Positions 41,679 to 51,229 are shown, counted from the first letter of the stretch. The stretch: DNA of 64,000 nt from Apilactobacillus ozensis DSM 23829 = JCM 17196 (GCF_001435995.1 NZ_AYYQ01000035.1:138416-202415), one strand, 5' to 3'. The notes: generated by a model from the sequence alone, not told the origin. Made by a program: numbers and translations.

Positions 41679-42827
41679 TTGAAAGTCTTTTATCTGTGGT
41701 TGATAAAAATTATTTCGTTTGTATGTAATTTTAGAAAAAAGCGTAACGTTATTTACATAATGAGTTTTGATAATAACTTACAGTTAATAAAAAAAATTGC
41801 AAACAATTTGCCAAAAGATTGTAACTTGATTGTTCTTTACAAACCAGTTACTGAAGCTGCAGCGACGGATCTGGCTGCTTATGGGATAGAAACGATTCCA
41901 TTTTGGGACGGTTTCCATTTTGTATTCAAGATATTGCCTATAATAATGACTGGTCAATTAATTTTCTGTGATAACTATTTTCCATTTCTAGGAGGACTTT
42001 TTCACTCTAAAAAAATTAAGATAATCCAGTTATGGCATGCCAATGGAGCTATTAAAAAATTTGGATGGGAAGATCCTACTACTAATTTGAGAAGTAAGTC
42101 TGATAAAAAACGTTTTCAAAAAGTATACAATAGTTTCGATGATTACGTAGTTGCTTCCGAGACAATGGGGAAAGTTTTTGAGAATAGTTACCATGTTCCA
42201 TTTTATAGAATGAAAATGATTGGTTATCCTAGGTCTGACAGACTGTTTCATAATAAATGGCAAGATTTAGCTAAAAGGCGTGTCTATAAAGCTGCTCCCG
42301 AATTGAAAAATCGTCGAGTAATTTTATATGCACCTACTTATCGTGAAGATATTGGATTTAATCCGCCTAAGGATTTATCAAAAGTATTATCCTCAACTGA
42401 GGATGCGGTAGTAGTTGTTAAGTTGCACCCGTTGTTAAAAGATAAAGAACATGAATTACAAAGAATTAGTAATAATAAGAATATGTGTTTCTACAGTCAA
42501 TTATCAACTAACGATTTATTGTCAGTTACAGATACTCTAATAACTGATTATTCATCAATCGCATTTGATTTTGCATTACTACCTAATGCACATTCTTTAC
42601 TATTTTTCATGTTTGATTTAGATAAATATAAAAAAGATCCAGGTATTCAAGATGATATGTTAAATTGGTTACCAAGTAAACCAATTATGGATACTAAAAC
42701 TTTAGCAAAAGCTATAAAATCAAATCAAAAAACTGATTTTAGCAAATTTAATCAAAAATGGAATACTTACAATGATGGTTTTGCAATTGAAAGATTAATT
42801 GATAAGTATATTAAAACATTAAAGTAA
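41679..42827 (+). CDS. tagB: Teichoic acid glycerophosphotransferase TagB-like (primase)
   Basis: TagB/TarB adds the first glycerol phosphate from CDP-glycerol to the lipid-linked disaccharide of wall teichoic acid at the membrane. The 382 residues equal the length of known TagB. Visible motifs are Q-L-W-H-A-N-G-A-I-K-K-F-G (W119-H120), typical of TagB rather than TagF, then Y-A-P-T-Y-R, V-K-L-H-P and I-T-D-Y-S-S (288 on). The hydrophobic N-terminus may bind the membrane. TTG at 41679 is favoured because GGTGGGG lies about 7 bases ahead; an ATG at 41664 precedes that site. First gene of tagB-tagG-tagF-like-nfo. Confidence 0.87.
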   Translation: MKVFYLWLIKIISFVCNFRKKRNVIYIMSFDNNLQLIKKIANNLPKDCNLIVLYKPVTEAAATDLAAYGIETIPFWDGFHFVFKILPIIMTGQLIFCDNYFPFLGGLFHSKKIKIIQLWHANGAIKKFGWEDPTTNLRSKSDKKRFQKVYNSFDDYVVASETMGKVFENSYHVPFYRMKMIGYPRSDRLFHNKWQDLAKRRVYKAAPELKNRRVILYAPTYREDIGFNPPKDLSKVLSSTEDAVVVVKLHPLLKDKEHELQRISNNKNMCFYSQLSTNDLLSVTDTLITDYSSIAFDFALLPNAHSLLFFMFDLDKYKKDPGIQDDMLNWLPSKPIMDTKTLAKAIKSNQKTDFSKFNQKWNTYNDGFAIERLIDKYIKTLK

Positions 42828-42843
42828 AGGAAGTGTGACTGAC

Positions 42844-43653
42844 TTGAAAGAAGTCATTACATTAATTAAAGAGCAATTTGGAAATCTAGGCATTATGTTT
42901 AGAATTTCTAGGTATCAAGATAAATCTGACTATCAAAGTCACTATTTAGGATTAGTATGGGAATACCTATATCCAATTATTCAAATTGGAATTTATTGGT
43001 TAGTATTTGGATTCGGCCTTAAAAAAGGAACTTCTGGTGGAGTAGATTATTTATCATGGATGGTAATTGGAATCACACCTTGGTTCTACATGAATAGTGT
43101 AGTTTTAGATGCTTCGAAGAGTATTTATCAACAAGTTGGTATGGTTTCTAAAATGAAGTTTCCGGTTAGTGTATTACCAACGATTAAAGTTATTTCCAAT
43201 CTTAGCTCATTTTGGGCAATGTTAGTGGTATCAATCTTTATTGCTTTCTTTAAAGGCGGAATTGTAATAAATATGTACTGGATTCAATGGATTTACTATT
43301 TCTTTGCGATGATATGTTGGTTAGTAGCATTCAGTATATTTAATTCAACTATTACTATTTTAGTAAGGGATTATCGAATTTTCTTACAATCATTAATGCG
43401 AATGCTTTTCTACATGTCTGGGGTATTATTCAATTTTGAAACGAACGCCTTTCCAGCTCCATTAGTAAGAATTTTCCAATTAAATCCATTTTTCTACATT
43501 ATTTCTGGATTTAGAGAATCTATGCTAGGGGATGACTGGTTCTGGCAAAAGCCAATTTTAACAATAACCTTCTGGCTTTTCGTATTATTCTTTTTATTGG
43601 TTGGTTCACATCTACATTACAAATTCCGTTCTAGATTTGTGGACTTAATTTAA
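42844..43653 (+). CDS. tagG: Teichoic acid ABC transporter permease TagG
   Basis: ABC-2 type permease that, with the ATPase TagH, flips the lipid-linked teichoic acid across the membrane. The 269 residues have about six transmembrane segments, the N-terminal amphipathic S-R-Y-Q-D-K-S-D-Y-Q-S-H-Y-L-G-L-V-W-E-Y region and M-V-S-K-M-K-F-P in the loop, as in TagG. I favour TTG at 42844, with AAGGAAGTG ahead; GTG at 42835 lies inside that site. Between tagB and the tagF-like gene. tagH is not next to it nor elsewhere in this window. Confidence 0.9.
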   Translation: MKEVITLIKEQFGNLGIMFRISRYQDKSDYQSHYLGLVWEYLYPIIQIGIYWLVFGFGLKKGTSGGVDYLSWMVIGITPWFYMNSVVLDASKSIYQQVGMVSKMKFPVSVLPTIKVISNLSSFWAMLVVSIFIAFFKGGIVINMYWIQWIYYFFAMICWLVAFSIFNSTITILVRDYRIFLQSLMRMLFYMSGVLFNFETNAFPAPLVRIFQLNPFFYIISGFRESMLGDDWFWQKPILTITFWLFVLFFLLVGSHLHYKFRSRFVDLI

Positions 43654-43673
43654 AAATAGAAATGAGGATTTTT

Positions 43674-44888
43674 ATGAATAGTTTAAAGCAAAAATTTATA
43701 AATTGTATTAAAATTCTCATTAGAGGTGGACTCATCGTTATTAACGATGGGTTTATTTGTTTACCTGTAAAAAAGAATTTAGTTATTTTTGAAAGTTTTA
43801 GTGGTAAAGACATTAATGATAATCCGGCTGCTATTTATCGTGAGTGGATTAAACATCATGATAAAAATTTAGCTTATTTTAGTGTTAAACCTAAATTTTA
43901 CAAGCAACTTAAGGCAGTACATCCAGATATTAAAATTGTTAAGCGATTTATGCCGAAATGGGTTTGGCTAATGGCACGAGCTAATTTTTGGGTTTTTAAT
44001 GCTAGAATTCCAGGTTGGTGGAAGAAAAATAGTAAAACTACTTATATTCAAACTTGGCATGGAACACCTTTGAAAAAATTAGGTATAGACATTGATAACG
44101 TAGAGATGCCTGGAACTAATACTAAAAAATATAAGCAAAGATTTGTTAAAGAATCTCATCGTTGGGACTATTTAATTGCGCCAAATCAATATTCTAAAGA
44201 AATTTTTAAACGGGCATTTGATTTTAAAGGCGAATCTTTAGACTTTGGCTATCCCCGAAATGATGTATTATACCAATACAGGGATGCTGATATGAGAAAA
44301 CTAAAAAATGATTTAGTAGGAAATCCTGACTGTAAAGTGATTACCTATGCACCTACTTGGCGTGATGATGATTATACTAGTAAGGGAGCATATAATTTTG
44401 AATTGCCGTTTAGCCTTAGTAAATTCTTTTCTAAGGTTTCTGATGATACTATTTTAGTCATTAGGCCGCACTATTTAATTAAGGATTATATTAATATTAA
44501 GGGCTTTGAAAGTAGGGTTAAAATTTTAGCTGATGATGACATCAGCAAGATATATTTAATTTCTGATTTGTTAATTACTGATTACTCATCTGTAATGTTT
44601 GATTATGCTAATTTAAAACGACCAATGCTTTTTTATGCTTATGATTTAGAACATTATCGAGATAGTCTAAGGGGTTTTTATTTTGACTATCAAGATGAAT
44701 TGCCAGGGCCTTTAGCTGAATCCGAAGCTGAATTTTTAAAAGCAATAAGTGACTTTAACTTAAATGGTAATTTTAAAGGTTTTGCAGGTAAATTTAATAA
44801 TTTTTATAATAAATATTGTGATTGGGAATCTGATAAATCTTCAAAACAAGTTGTTAACTTAATGGAGGATATTTCAAATGGAAAATAA
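43674..44888 (+). CDS. CDP-glycerol glycerophosphotransferase, TagF/TarF-like
   Basis: Transfers glycerol phosphate units to extend teichoic acid. The 404 residues form a single GT-B domain: F-E-S-F-S-G-K, Q-T-W-H-G-T-P (W128-H129), [13 protein letters not shown] (H266) and [11 protein letters not shown]. It lacks the long N-terminal part of Bacillus TagF, so it resembles TarF-size enzymes. ATG at 43674 follows GAGGAT; an ATG at 43662 is too near. The gene carries an internal hairpin about 60 bases from its start. Its 3' end overlaps nfo by 11 bases. Confidence 0.85.
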   Translation: MNSLKQKFINCIKILIRGGLIVINDGFICLPVKKNLVIFESFSGKDINDNPAAIYREWIKHHDKNLAYFSVKPKFYKQLKAVHPDIKIVKRFMPKWVWLMARANFWVFNARIPGWWKKNSKTTYIQTWHGTPLKKLGIDIDNVEMPGTNTKKYKQRFVKESHRWDYLIAPNQYSKEIFKRAFDFKGESLDFGYPRNDVLYQYRDADMRKLKNDLVGNPDCKVITYAPTWRDDDYTSKGAYNFELPFSLSKFFSKVSDDTILVIRPHYLIKDYINIKGFESRVKILADDDISKIYLISDLLITDYSSVMFDYANLKRPMLFYAYDLEHYRDSLRGFYFDYQDELPGPLAESEAEFLKAISDFNLNGNFKGFAGKFNNFYNKYCDWESDKSSKQVVNLMEDISNGK

Positions 44889-45786
44889 TTTTTTAATTGG
44901 ATCACATGTAAGTATGAGTGGAAGTAAGATGTTGTTAGGAGCAGCTGAAGAAGCTAATAGCTATGGTGAAAATACATTTATGGTATATACAGGTGCTCCA
45001 CAAAATACGGTACGTAAGAGCATTGATAAATTTAGAATTGAAGATGGTCATGCATATATGAATGACCATAATATAAAGTGCATAGTAGTACACGCCCCTT
45101 ATATAATTAATTTAGCTAATAATAAAAAATTAGAAAGTTATAAGTTTGCTATTCAATTTTTGCACGATGAAATTGAAAGATCTGAAGCAATTGGTGCTAC
45201 ACAAATAGTTTTACACCCCGGTTCACATGTCGGTTTAGGCGAAGATAAGGGAATTGAAAATATTGCAAAAGGACTTAATGAAGTAATTGATTCTAATCAA
45301 TCTGCTCAGATTGCATTGGAAACAATGGCTGGTAAAGGAACTGAAGTTGGCCGAAATTTTGAGCAACTGGCTTCAATTATGGAAAAAGTAGATTTAAATG
45401 AAAAATTATCCGTAACGTTTGATACTTGTCATACTAATGACGCTGGGTATGATGTTAAAAATAACTTTGACGACGTTTTAAATGAATTTGATAAAGTGAT
45501 AGGATTACCAAAACTTAAAGTAGTTCATTTAAACGATTCTAAGAATCCTACAAGTAGTCATAAGGATCGTCATGAGATTATTGGATTAGGAACAATTGGT
45601 TTTGATAGTTTGGACTATATAGCACATCATGAGTCCCTGATTAACGTACCTAAGATTATGGAAACACCAATCGTTAAATTAGAGGATGGAAAAACTAAGA
45701 AATCACCACATTATTTTGAAGTGGAAATGTTAAAAAATCATCAATTTAATTCTAATTTGATGGACGATATTAAAAGTCAAAAATAA
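44878..45786 (+). CDS. nfo: Endonuclease IV (AP endonuclease)
   Basis: Base-excision repair enzyme that incises abasic sites using three zinc ions. The 302 residues show the metal-binding motifs [29 protein letters not shown] and H-L-N-D-S-K, plus H[10 protein letters not shown]. ATG with GGAGG ahead; it overlaps the end of the tagF-like gene, so translation is coupled although the functions are unrelated. A bidirectional terminator follows. Confidence 0.96.
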   Translation: MENNFLIGSHVSMSGSKMLLGAAEEANSYGENTFMVYTGAPQNTVRKSIDKFRIEDGHAYMNDHNIKCIVVHAPYIINLANNKKLESYKFAIQFLHDEIERSEAIGATQIVLHPGSHVGLGEDKGIENIAKGLNEVIDSNQSAQIALETMAGKGTEVGRNFEQLASIMEKVDLNEKLSVTFDTCHTNDAGYDVKNNFDDVLNEFDKVIGLPKLKVVHLNDSKNPTSSHKDRHEIIGLGTIGFDSLDYIAHHESLINVPKIMETPIVKLEDGKTKKSPHYFEVEMLKNHQFNSNLMDDIKSQK

Positions 45787-45823
45787 AAGAGTGGTCACTT
45801 TTAAGCGACCGCTCTTTTATTTT
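45784..45823. terminator. Bidirectional terminator between nfo and ppsR
   Basis: AAAAGAGTGGTC pairs with GACCGCTCTTTT (one G-U), flanked by A-run and T-run on both sides. It serves the convergent genes and overlaps the ppsR stop codon. Confidence 0.88.
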
Positions 45824-46632
45824 TCTCTAGTATCGATGTTTAGACTTTCCATTATGATTGTTGCAGTTTCCTCAATTGATTTATCATATACGTTAATGTT
45901 TAAGCATCCAATTTTGTTATATAATTTTCGAGCATAATCTAATTCCGCTTCAATATGCTCAGTATTGGAGTATGGAGTTTCCATATCTAGGCCATAAGAT
46001 AACATTCTAGCTTCTCTAATTTTTTTCAAAGCAGCAACACTGTTAGTTAATCCAAATATTTTATTTTTATCAATTTTCCATATTTCATCAGGTAGTTGGG
46101 TTTCTGGACCAATTGGAACATTAGCTACTTTGAGATTCTTATTAGCTAAGTACAGTGACAGTGGAGTTTTTGAAGTTCTTGACACACCTAAAATAACAAT
46201 ATCAGCTTGCGATAAGTTTTGTGGGTTTTTGCCATCATCATTAGCAACAGCAAATTCCATAGCCGCAATACGATCAAAATAGTTTTCATTTAAGTCATGA
46301 ACTAAGCCGGTAATCTTTTCGGGGTGTTCATCAGTTTGGTCTGATATTAACTTGAGTGGCTCTTGAATGCAGTCAAAGTTTCTTAACCCATGTGATTTAG
46401 TAAAATTTGCAACGATGTTACTTAAATTAGTATCCACCAATGTATTAAAAATAATTGCTTTTTTCTTTTCTGCTAGATTTAAAATACCATTCAAAATAGA
46501 TTCAGTTGTAATGAATGGGTATCTTTCATATTCAATCTCAATATTTTTAAATTGCGAACATGCGGTTTTGGCTACTTGCATAGCGGTTTCACCACTTGAA
46601 TCAGATACAGCAAATACGATTAGTTTTTTCAT
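45817..46632 (-). CDS. ppsR: Pyruvate phosphate dikinase / PEP synthase regulatory protein (DUF299)
   Basis: Family of bifunctional kinase/pyrophosphorylases that switch PPDK or PEP synthase on and off by threonine phosphorylation. The 271 residues start with F-A-V-S-D-S-S-G-E-T-A and carry the P-loop G-V-S-R-T-S-K-T (149-156). AAGGAG precedes the ATG. An extended -10 (TGCTAAAAT on the minus strand, 46661-46669) drives it divergently from rpsU. No dikinase gene lies in this window. Whether the target exists in the genome cannot be told from here. Confidence 0.93.
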   Translation of the reverse strand: MKKLIVFAVSDSSGETAMQVAKTACSQFKNIEIEYERYPFITTESILNGILNLAEKKKAIIFNTLVDTNLSNIVANFTKSHGLRNFDCIQEPLKLISDQTDEHPEKITGLVHDLNENYFDRIAAMEFAVANDDGKNPQNLSQADIVILGVSRTSKTPLSLYLANKNLKVANVPIGPETQLPDEIWKIDKNKIFGLTNSVAALKKIREARMLSYGLDMETPYSNTEHIEAELDYARKLYNKIGCLNINVYDKSIEETATIIMESLNIDTREK

Positions 46633-46660
46633 AACATGATTCTCCTTTGCCTTTTTATAT

Positions 46661-46669
46661 ATTTTAGCA
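46661..46669 (-). promoter_or_regulatory. Extended -10 promoter of ppsR
   Basis: TGCTAAAAT read on the minus strand. The nearest TTGAAA (-35-like, 46688-46693) is 18 bases from the TG element, 21 from the -10, so the -35 is doubtful. Confidence 0.5.
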
Positions 46670-46701
46670 TAATTATTTTTATTTTATTTTCAATAGAAAT
46701 A

Positions 46702-46730
46702 TTGACGTACAATATTTAATTTTGTATAAT
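46702..46730 (+). promoter_or_regulatory. Promoter of rpsU
   Basis: TTGACG (46702-46707), 17-base spacer, TATAAT (46725-46730); a near-consensus vegetative promoter about 80 bases ahead of rpsU. Confidence 0.88.
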
Positions 46731-46807
46731 TATTAAGAACCGGTTTAAGTTGTTAAAACACATTTTAAACAAGTTGTATTTTGAATTCGGAGGGAGGGAA
46801 TTTTCAT

Positions 46808-46999
46808 ATGTCAAAAACAGTTGTTCGTAAAAACGAGTCTTTTGATGATGCTCTTCGTCGTTTCAAACGTACAGTTTCTAAAAACGGTACATTAAGAGAA
46901 TACCGTAAACGAGAATTCTACGAAAAACCAAGTGTTAAACGTAAGTTAAAATCTGAAGCAGCACGTAAACGCAATAACAAGAAAAAACGTCGCTTCTAA
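46808..46999 (+). CDS. rpsU: 30S ribosomal protein S21
   Basis: A 63-residue, very basic ribosomal protein with [10 protein letters not shown] at the start and a Lys/Arg-rich tail ending K-K-R-R-F. GGAGGGAGGG lies ahead of the ATG at 46808; reading can extend nine codons upstream but without conservation. Own strong promoter and terminator; next to yqeY, as in other Bacilli. Confidence 0.97.
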   Translation: MSKTVVRKNESFDDALRRFKRTVSKNGTLREYRKREFYEKPSVKRKLKSEAARKRNNKKKRRF

Positions 47000-47006
47000 T
47001 TATTGT

Positions 47007-47042
47007 AAAAAACGCCCCTGTTTAAAATCAGGAGCGTTTTTT
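47007..47042 (+). terminator. Intrinsic terminator after rpsU
   Basis: AAAAAACGC-CCTG and CAGG-GCGTTTTTT form a 14-position stem with one mismatch; T-run follows. Confidence 0.92.
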
Positions 47043-47070
47043 ATTATTTACTTAAAAAGGGGATTTTATT

Positions 47071-47514
47071 ATGAGTATAGCTAGTTCTTTAATGAATGAT
47101 TTAAAAAATGCAATGAAAGCACACGACAAAGTAAAACTTACAGTTGTAAGAATGCTTAAAGCTTCTTTGATGAATGAAAAAATTAAGCTAGGACACGATT
47201 TGTCTGATGAAGAAGAAATAACAGTTATTAGTCGTGAAGCTAAACAACATAAGGAATCTATCACTGAATTTAAAGCAGCCGATAGAGATGATTTAGTTGA
47301 ACAACAAGAGGCTGAGTTATCGATCTTACAAGAATATTTACCTAAACAATTATCAGAAGATGAAATAAATCAAGTAGTGTCAGATGCAATTAAACAAGTT
47401 AATGCTTCTAACATGTCTGATTTTGGAAAAGTTATGGGTGCAGTCATGCCCAAAGTAAAAGGTAAAGCTGATGGAAATCTAGTTAACCAAGCTGTTAAGT
47501 CTCAACTAAAATAA
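47071..47514 (+). CDS. yqeY: GatB/YqeY domain protein
   Basis: A 147-residue protein of the YqeY family, related to the tRNA-binding tail of the GatB amidotransferase subunit. It shows the K-x-A-M-K-A-x-D-K-x-K-L-x-V-V-R-M-L N-terminal helix and the C-terminal D-F-G-K-V-M-G-A-V-M-P-K-V-K-G-K-A-D-G segment typical of the family. Function is not fixed; tRNA-related is the usual guess. ATG follows AAAAGGGG. Between rpsU and phoH as in B. subtilis. Confidence 0.94.
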   Translation: MSIASSLMNDLKNAMKAHDKVKLTVVRMLKASLMNEKIKLGHDLSDEEEITVISREAKQHKESITEFKAADRDDLVEQQEAELSILQEYLPKQLSEDEINQVVSDAIKQVNASNMSDFGKVMGAVMPKVKGKADGNLVNQAVKSQLK

Positions 47515-47522
47515 ACTTATTA

Positions 47523-47556
47523 ATAAGCTAATTAAATTTTATGTTAATTAGCTTAT
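47523..47556 (+). terminator. Hairpin after yqeY
   Basis: Perfect 12-pair stem ATAAGCTAATTA / TAATTAGCTTAT (47523-47534 with 47545-47556) and 10-base loop, but no T-run behind it; it may be a weak terminator or an RNA stabiliser. Confidence 0.5.
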
Positions 47557-47594
47557 GTACATAGAACAAACCGCTTTTTTTAAGTATAAAATTA

Positions 47595-47603
47595 TGCTAG
47601 TAT
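47595..47603 (+). promoter_or_regulatory. Extended -10 promoter of phoH operon
   Basis: TGCTAGTAT at 47595-47603, about 35 bases before phoH; no good -35. Confidence 0.45.
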
Positions 47604-47637
47604 TTGATTAATAAAACTTGTAAAGGAGAAAGCTGTA

Positions 47638-48612
47638 TTGGCTGAAAACTCTAAAACTAAAAAGCAATTTATCTTAAAAAATTTAGATGACGAATCCTTA
47701 TTATTAGGTGCTCAAAATAAATTTATGTCTTTGTTAGAAGAAGGCATGGAAGTAACTATCAATCCTTTTGGTACAGAAATTAATGTTTCTGGAGCAGAAG
47801 ACAATGTAAATGCTGTCATGCAAATTTTAGGCAACTTATTAGATATAATTCAACAAGGAATATCGATTAACAGCAGTGATGTTGTTAGTGCCATGAACAT
47901 GGCTAAAAATGGTACTTTAAAACATTTTCAAGACTTGTATAATCAGATATTAATTAAAGACAATAATGGAAAACCAATTCGAGTTAAGAATTTCGGACAA
48001 CGTCAATACGTACAGTCTGTTTCTAGAAATGATATTACATTTGGAATTGGTCCAGCTGGTACTGGTAAAACATTCTTAGCAGTAGTTATGGCTGTCGCAG
48101 CTTTGAAAAGGGGCACAGTCGAAAAAATAATTTTAACCAGACCGGCAGTTGAGGCTGGAGAAAGTCTTGGATTCTTACCTGGAGACTTAAAAGAAAAGGT
48201 TGATCCTTATTTAAGACCAATTTATGATGCTTTGCATGCGGTTTTAGGTACTGAGCATACTGCTAGATTAATGGAACGTGAAGTTATTGAAATTGCACCA
48301 CTAGCATATATGCGTGGCCGAACTTTGGATTCTGCTTTTGTAATACTAGATGAGGCACAAAATACTACTACTGCTCAGATGAAAATGTTTTTAACTCGTT
48401 TAGGATTTAATTCTAAGATGATTGTTAATGGTGATATTTCACAAATAGATTTACCTAAGCATGCTAGTAGTGGATTAGTACAAGCACAAAAAATCTTGCA
48501 AAATGTTGATAAAATTAGGTTTGTTAAGTTTAATTCTGCTGATGTTGTTCGTCATCCAGTCGTTGCCAAGATTATTGACGCTTATGATAAATATAATGAC
48601 CAAAATAATTAA
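47638..48612 (+). CDS. phoH: PhoH-family ATPase (PhoL type)
   Basis: A 324-residue cytosolic ATPase; Walker A is G-P-A-G-T-G-K-T (138-145), Walker B lies in F-V-I-L-D-E-A-Q-N-T-T. The N-terminal portion (about 1-110) is the KH-like region of the PhoH/YbeZ type. The family is linked to RNA metabolism, and this gene is followed by ybeY, as in many bacteria. TTG start with AAAGGAG ahead. First gene of phoH-ybeY-dgkA-era-recO. Confidence 0.94.
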   Translation: MAENSKTKKQFILKNLDDESLLLGAQNKFMSLLEEGMEVTINPFGTEINVSGAEDNVNAVMQILGNLLDIIQQGISINSSDVVSAMNMAKNGTLKHFQDLYNQILIKDNNGKPIRVKNFGQRQYVQSVSRNDITFGIGPAGTGKTFLAVVMAVAALKRGTVEKIILTRPAVEAGESLGFLPGDLKEKVDPYLRPIYDALHAVLGTEHTARLMEREVIEIAPLAYMRGRTLDSAFVILDEAQNTTTAQMKMFLTRLGFNSKMIVNGDISQIDLPKHASSGLVQAQKILQNVDKIRFVKFNSADVVRHPVVAKIIDAYDKYNDQNN

Positions 48613-48626
48613 TTAAGGAAGATAAC

Positions 48627-49106
48627 ATGGATTTAGAAATTTATGATGAAACAAAAAATAAAGTTCCACAAAAACACATTGATTTAATCAAAGATATTTT
48701 AGAATATGCAGGTAAATACATCGAATTAGCTGAAAATACTGAAATGTCAGTTACATTTGTTAATAATGACAAAATTCAACAAATTAACAAAAAGTATCGT
48801 GGGGTAGACCGTGCTACTGACGTAATTAGTTTTGCAATAGAAGATGATAGCGATGATTTCCCAATTATCATGGATGATGAAATGCAAGCTGAAATTCCTA
48901 AGAACATAGGAGATATTTTTGTTTCGATTGACAAAGTTGCTGAACAAGCAGAATTCTTAAATCACTCTTACGAACGTGAATTAGGATTTTTGGTTGTGCA
49001 TGGTTTTCTACACTTAAATGGTTATGACCATATGAAGCCAGAAGACGAGGCAGTTATGTTCCCATTACAAAGAAAAATAATGGATTCTTATGGCCTTAAA
49101 AGATAG
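48627..49106 (+). CDS. ybeY: Endoribonuclease YbeY (rRNA maturation)
   Basis: Zinc-dependent RNase involved in 16S rRNA 3'-end maturation and ribosome quality control. The 159 residues contain the zinc motif H-G-F-L-H-L-N-G-Y-D-H (H125, H129, H135) and the R-G-V-D-R-A-T-D-V-I-S-F segment. ATG follows AAGGAAG. Overlaps dgkA by 17 bases; era follows, the canonical order. Confidence 0.96.
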   Translation: MDLEIYDETKNKVPQKHIDLIKDILEYAGKYIELAENTEMSVTFVNNDKIQQINKKYRGVDRATDVISFAIEDDSDDFPIIMDDEMQAEIPKNIGDIFVSIDKVAEQAEFLNHSYERELGFLVVHGFLHLNGYDHMKPEDEAVMFPLQRKIMDSYGLKR

Positions 49107-49488
49107 TAAAAAGCAGATTGGCAAGAATAAAAACTTTTGTCAGTCTCTGGCACATGCCCTACAAGGAATTTGGGCTTTAATAACTGAAGAAAGAAACTTT
49201 CGCTTTCATGTTTTTGCTTCAGCATTTGCTTTTATAATGGGAATTATTTTAAAAATTGATATAAATGGATGGCTGTGGATAGCTACTGCAATGTTTGTTG
49301 TTATTGCAGCAGAAGTTTTAAACACAATTGTGGAAACCGTTGTGGACTTAATAGTTGATAATCATTACAGTATATTAGCTAAAAAAGCTAAAGATGTTGC
49401 TGCTGGTGGTGTTTTAATATCGGCCTTGTTCGCAGTTATTATAGGATGTCTTATTTTTATACCATCTTTTTTTAAGTTGATTAGATAA
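49090..49488 (+). CDS. dgkA: Diacylglycerol/undecaprenol kinase DgkA
   Basis: Integral membrane lipid kinase; in Gram-positives it phosphorylates mainly undecaprenol. The 132 residues have three transmembrane helices and the signature [16 protein letters not shown]-terminal Lys-rich segment, then [10 protein letters not shown]. The ATG lies inside ybeY, so translation is coupled. The product pathway connects with teichoic acid and peptidoglycan lipid carriers. Confidence 0.93.
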   Translation: MALKDSKKQIGKNKNFCQSLAHALQGIWALITEERNFRFHVFASAFAFIMGIILKIDINGWLWIATAMFVVIAAEVLNTIVETVVDLIVDNHYSILAKKAKDVAAGGVLISALFAVIIGCLIFIPSFFKLIR

Positions 49489-49502
49489 TGGAGGATAATT
49501 TT

Positions 49503-50411
49503 ATGAATGATAATAAAGAATTTCACTCAGGATTTGTTGCGATAGTAGGACGTCCCAATGTAGGTAAATCTACATTTTTAAACAGAATTATTGGTCAAAA
49601 GATAGCAATTATGAGCGATAAAGCTCAAACTACTAGAAATAAGATTCAAGGTGTTTACACTACTGATAATGCTCAAATCGTATTTTTAGACACACCGGGT
49701 ATTCATAAACCAATCAATAAATTGGATGACTTTATGGAAGACTCTGCAATGTCTGCTTTAAATGAAGTAGATGCAGTTTTGTTCATGGTGAGTGCAACTG
49801 AAACTAGGGGCGCTGGTGATAACTTTATTATTGATAAGCTTAAAAAGGTTAATAAACCAATTTATTTATTAATTAACAAAATTGATGATATTAACCCTAA
49901 TAAATTGTTAGATATCATGGACACTTATAAAAATGCTTTAGATTGGAGCGAAGTTTTCCCAATTTCAGCATTGCAGGGTAATAATGTAGATGAATTACTC
50001 AATAATTTAGAAAATAGATTGCCAGAAGGTCCACAGTATTATCCTGAAGACCAGGTTACTGACCATCCAGAAAGATTCATTGTTTCTGAATTAATTCGTG
50101 AAAAAATTTTGATGCTAACTAGACAAGAAATTCCATACTCAGTTGCAGTGGAAATCCAAAGCATGAAATCACAAGATAATGGAAAAGTTCATATCGAAGC
50201 TACAATTATTGTTGAACGTGACGGTCAAAAGGGAATTGTAATTGGTAAAAAAGGTGCAATGCTGAAAAAGATTGGTACGTTAGCTCGTCAGGATATTGAA
50301 GACTTGTTAGGAAGTAAAGTTTTCTTAGAATTATGGGTTAAAGTGCAACCGGGATGGCGCGATAAAGCTTCTATGCTTAAATCTTTAGGCTATCGTAAAG
50401 ATAATTATTAA
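49503..50411 (+). CDS. era: GTPase Era
   Basis: Ribosome assembly GTPase that binds the 3' end of 16S rRNA. The 302 residues have G1 motif G-R-P-N-V-G-K-S-T (16-24), D-T-P-G-I-H, N-K-I-D, and a C-terminal KH domain with [11 protein letters not shown]. The ATG at 49503 follows GGAGGAT; an in-frame ATG at 49488 overlaps the dgkA stop and precedes the ribosome-binding site. Between dgkA and recO. Confidence 0.97.
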   Translation: MNDNKEFHSGFVAIVGRPNVGKSTFLNRIIGQKIAIMSDKAQTTRNKIQGVYTTDNAQIVFLDTPGIHKPINKLDDFMEDSAMSALNEVDAVLFMVSATETRGAGDNFIIDKLKKVNKPIYLLINKIDDINPNKLLDIMDTYKNALDWSEVFPISALQGNNVDELLNNLENRLPEGPQYYPEDQVTDHPERFIVSELIREKILMLTRQEIPYSVAVEIQSMKSQDNGKVHIEATIIVERDGQKGIVIGKKGAMLKKIGTLARQDIEDLLGSKVFLELWVKVQPGWRDKASMLKSLGYRKDNY

Positions 50412-50428
50412 TATTTTTAGGTGATGTT

Positions 50429-51190
50429 ATGAAGGATTATCATTGTATAGATTTTCATGGCATTCTTATGTATCGTAAAAATTACCGAGAACATGACATG
50501 CTAGTTAAATTTTTCACTGCTGAATTTGGTCCAAAAATGTTTTTTTTGAGAGGTGCTCGAAGAAAAAATTATAAAATGGCAGCCGATATTTTACCGTTTA
50601 GTTATGGCAGTTATACTGGTAATATAAAAAAAGACTTACTTTCATATATAGTTAATCCGATTGATGTTCAGCATTACTTGAATATTTCTAATGATATTTA
50701 TTTAAATGCTTATGCTACTTACATTATGAATTTATTAGATACGGCCTTTGATGATGGTAAAACTAGCATAGATTGGTTTAACAAATTATTCTATAGTTTA
50801 AGATTAATTGATGCGGGGATAGACCCAGCAATCATAACCAACATTATCGAATTGCAGCTACTTTCGGTATTAGGAGTAGCACCAGAACTTCGTGGATGTA
50901 TGGTTTGTGGACGTTCTGATTTGAATTTAGACTATTCTGAAAGTATGGGCGGTTTGCTTTGCGAAAACCACTTTGACAGAGATTTATATCGACTTAGGTT
51001 AGATAAAAAAACTATTTTTTATCTAAGAAAGTTTTCAATAATTGAAATTTCTAAAATAAAAAATATCAAAGTTAATAACCAAACTAAAAAAGAATTGAGA
51101 AGTTTCTTTGATAATATTTATGAAAATAATTTAGGAATTAAGTTAAAAAGTAAAAATTTCTTAGATCAAATCAATAATTTTAAAATATAA
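50429..51190 (+). CDS. recO: DNA repair protein RecO
   Basis: Mediator that helps load RecA on SSB-coated DNA. The 253 residues have an N-terminal OB fold (about 1-80, beginning with D-F-H-G-I-L-M-Y-R-K-N-Y-R-E-H-D-M-L) and a C-terminal helical domain with a likely zinc site (C-M-V-C-G-R ... C-E-N-H, about 150-180). ATG with AGGTGAT ahead, 18 bases after era. Last gene of the phoH-recO unit. Confidence 0.95.
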   Translation: MKDYHCIDFHGILMYRKNYREHDMLVKFFTAEFGPKMFFLRGARRKNYKMAADILPFSYGSYTGNIKKDLLSYIVNPIDVQHYLNISNDIYLNAYATYIMNLLDTAFDDGKTSIDWFNKLFYSLRLIDAGIDPAIITNIIELQLLSVLGVAPELRGCMVCGRSDLNLDYSESMGGLLCENHFDRDLYRLRLDKKTIFYLRKFSIIEISKIKNIKVNNQTKKELRSFFDNIYENNLGIKLKSKNFLDQINNFKI

Positions 51191-51192
51191 AA

Positions 51193-51221
51193 TTGACTTT
51201 TTATAATAGCTAATTTAATAT
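51193..51221 (+). promoter_or_regulatory. Promoter of glyQS T-box transcript
   Basis: TTGACT (51193-51198), 17-base spacer, TAATAT (51216-51221). Confidence 0.68.
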
Positions 51222-51229
51222 TAAAATAT

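Noticed and set aside
46367-46639. 90-codon plus-strand frame over ppsR
   Set aside because: Antisense to the conserved N-terminal region of the ppsR gene; no supporting signals.
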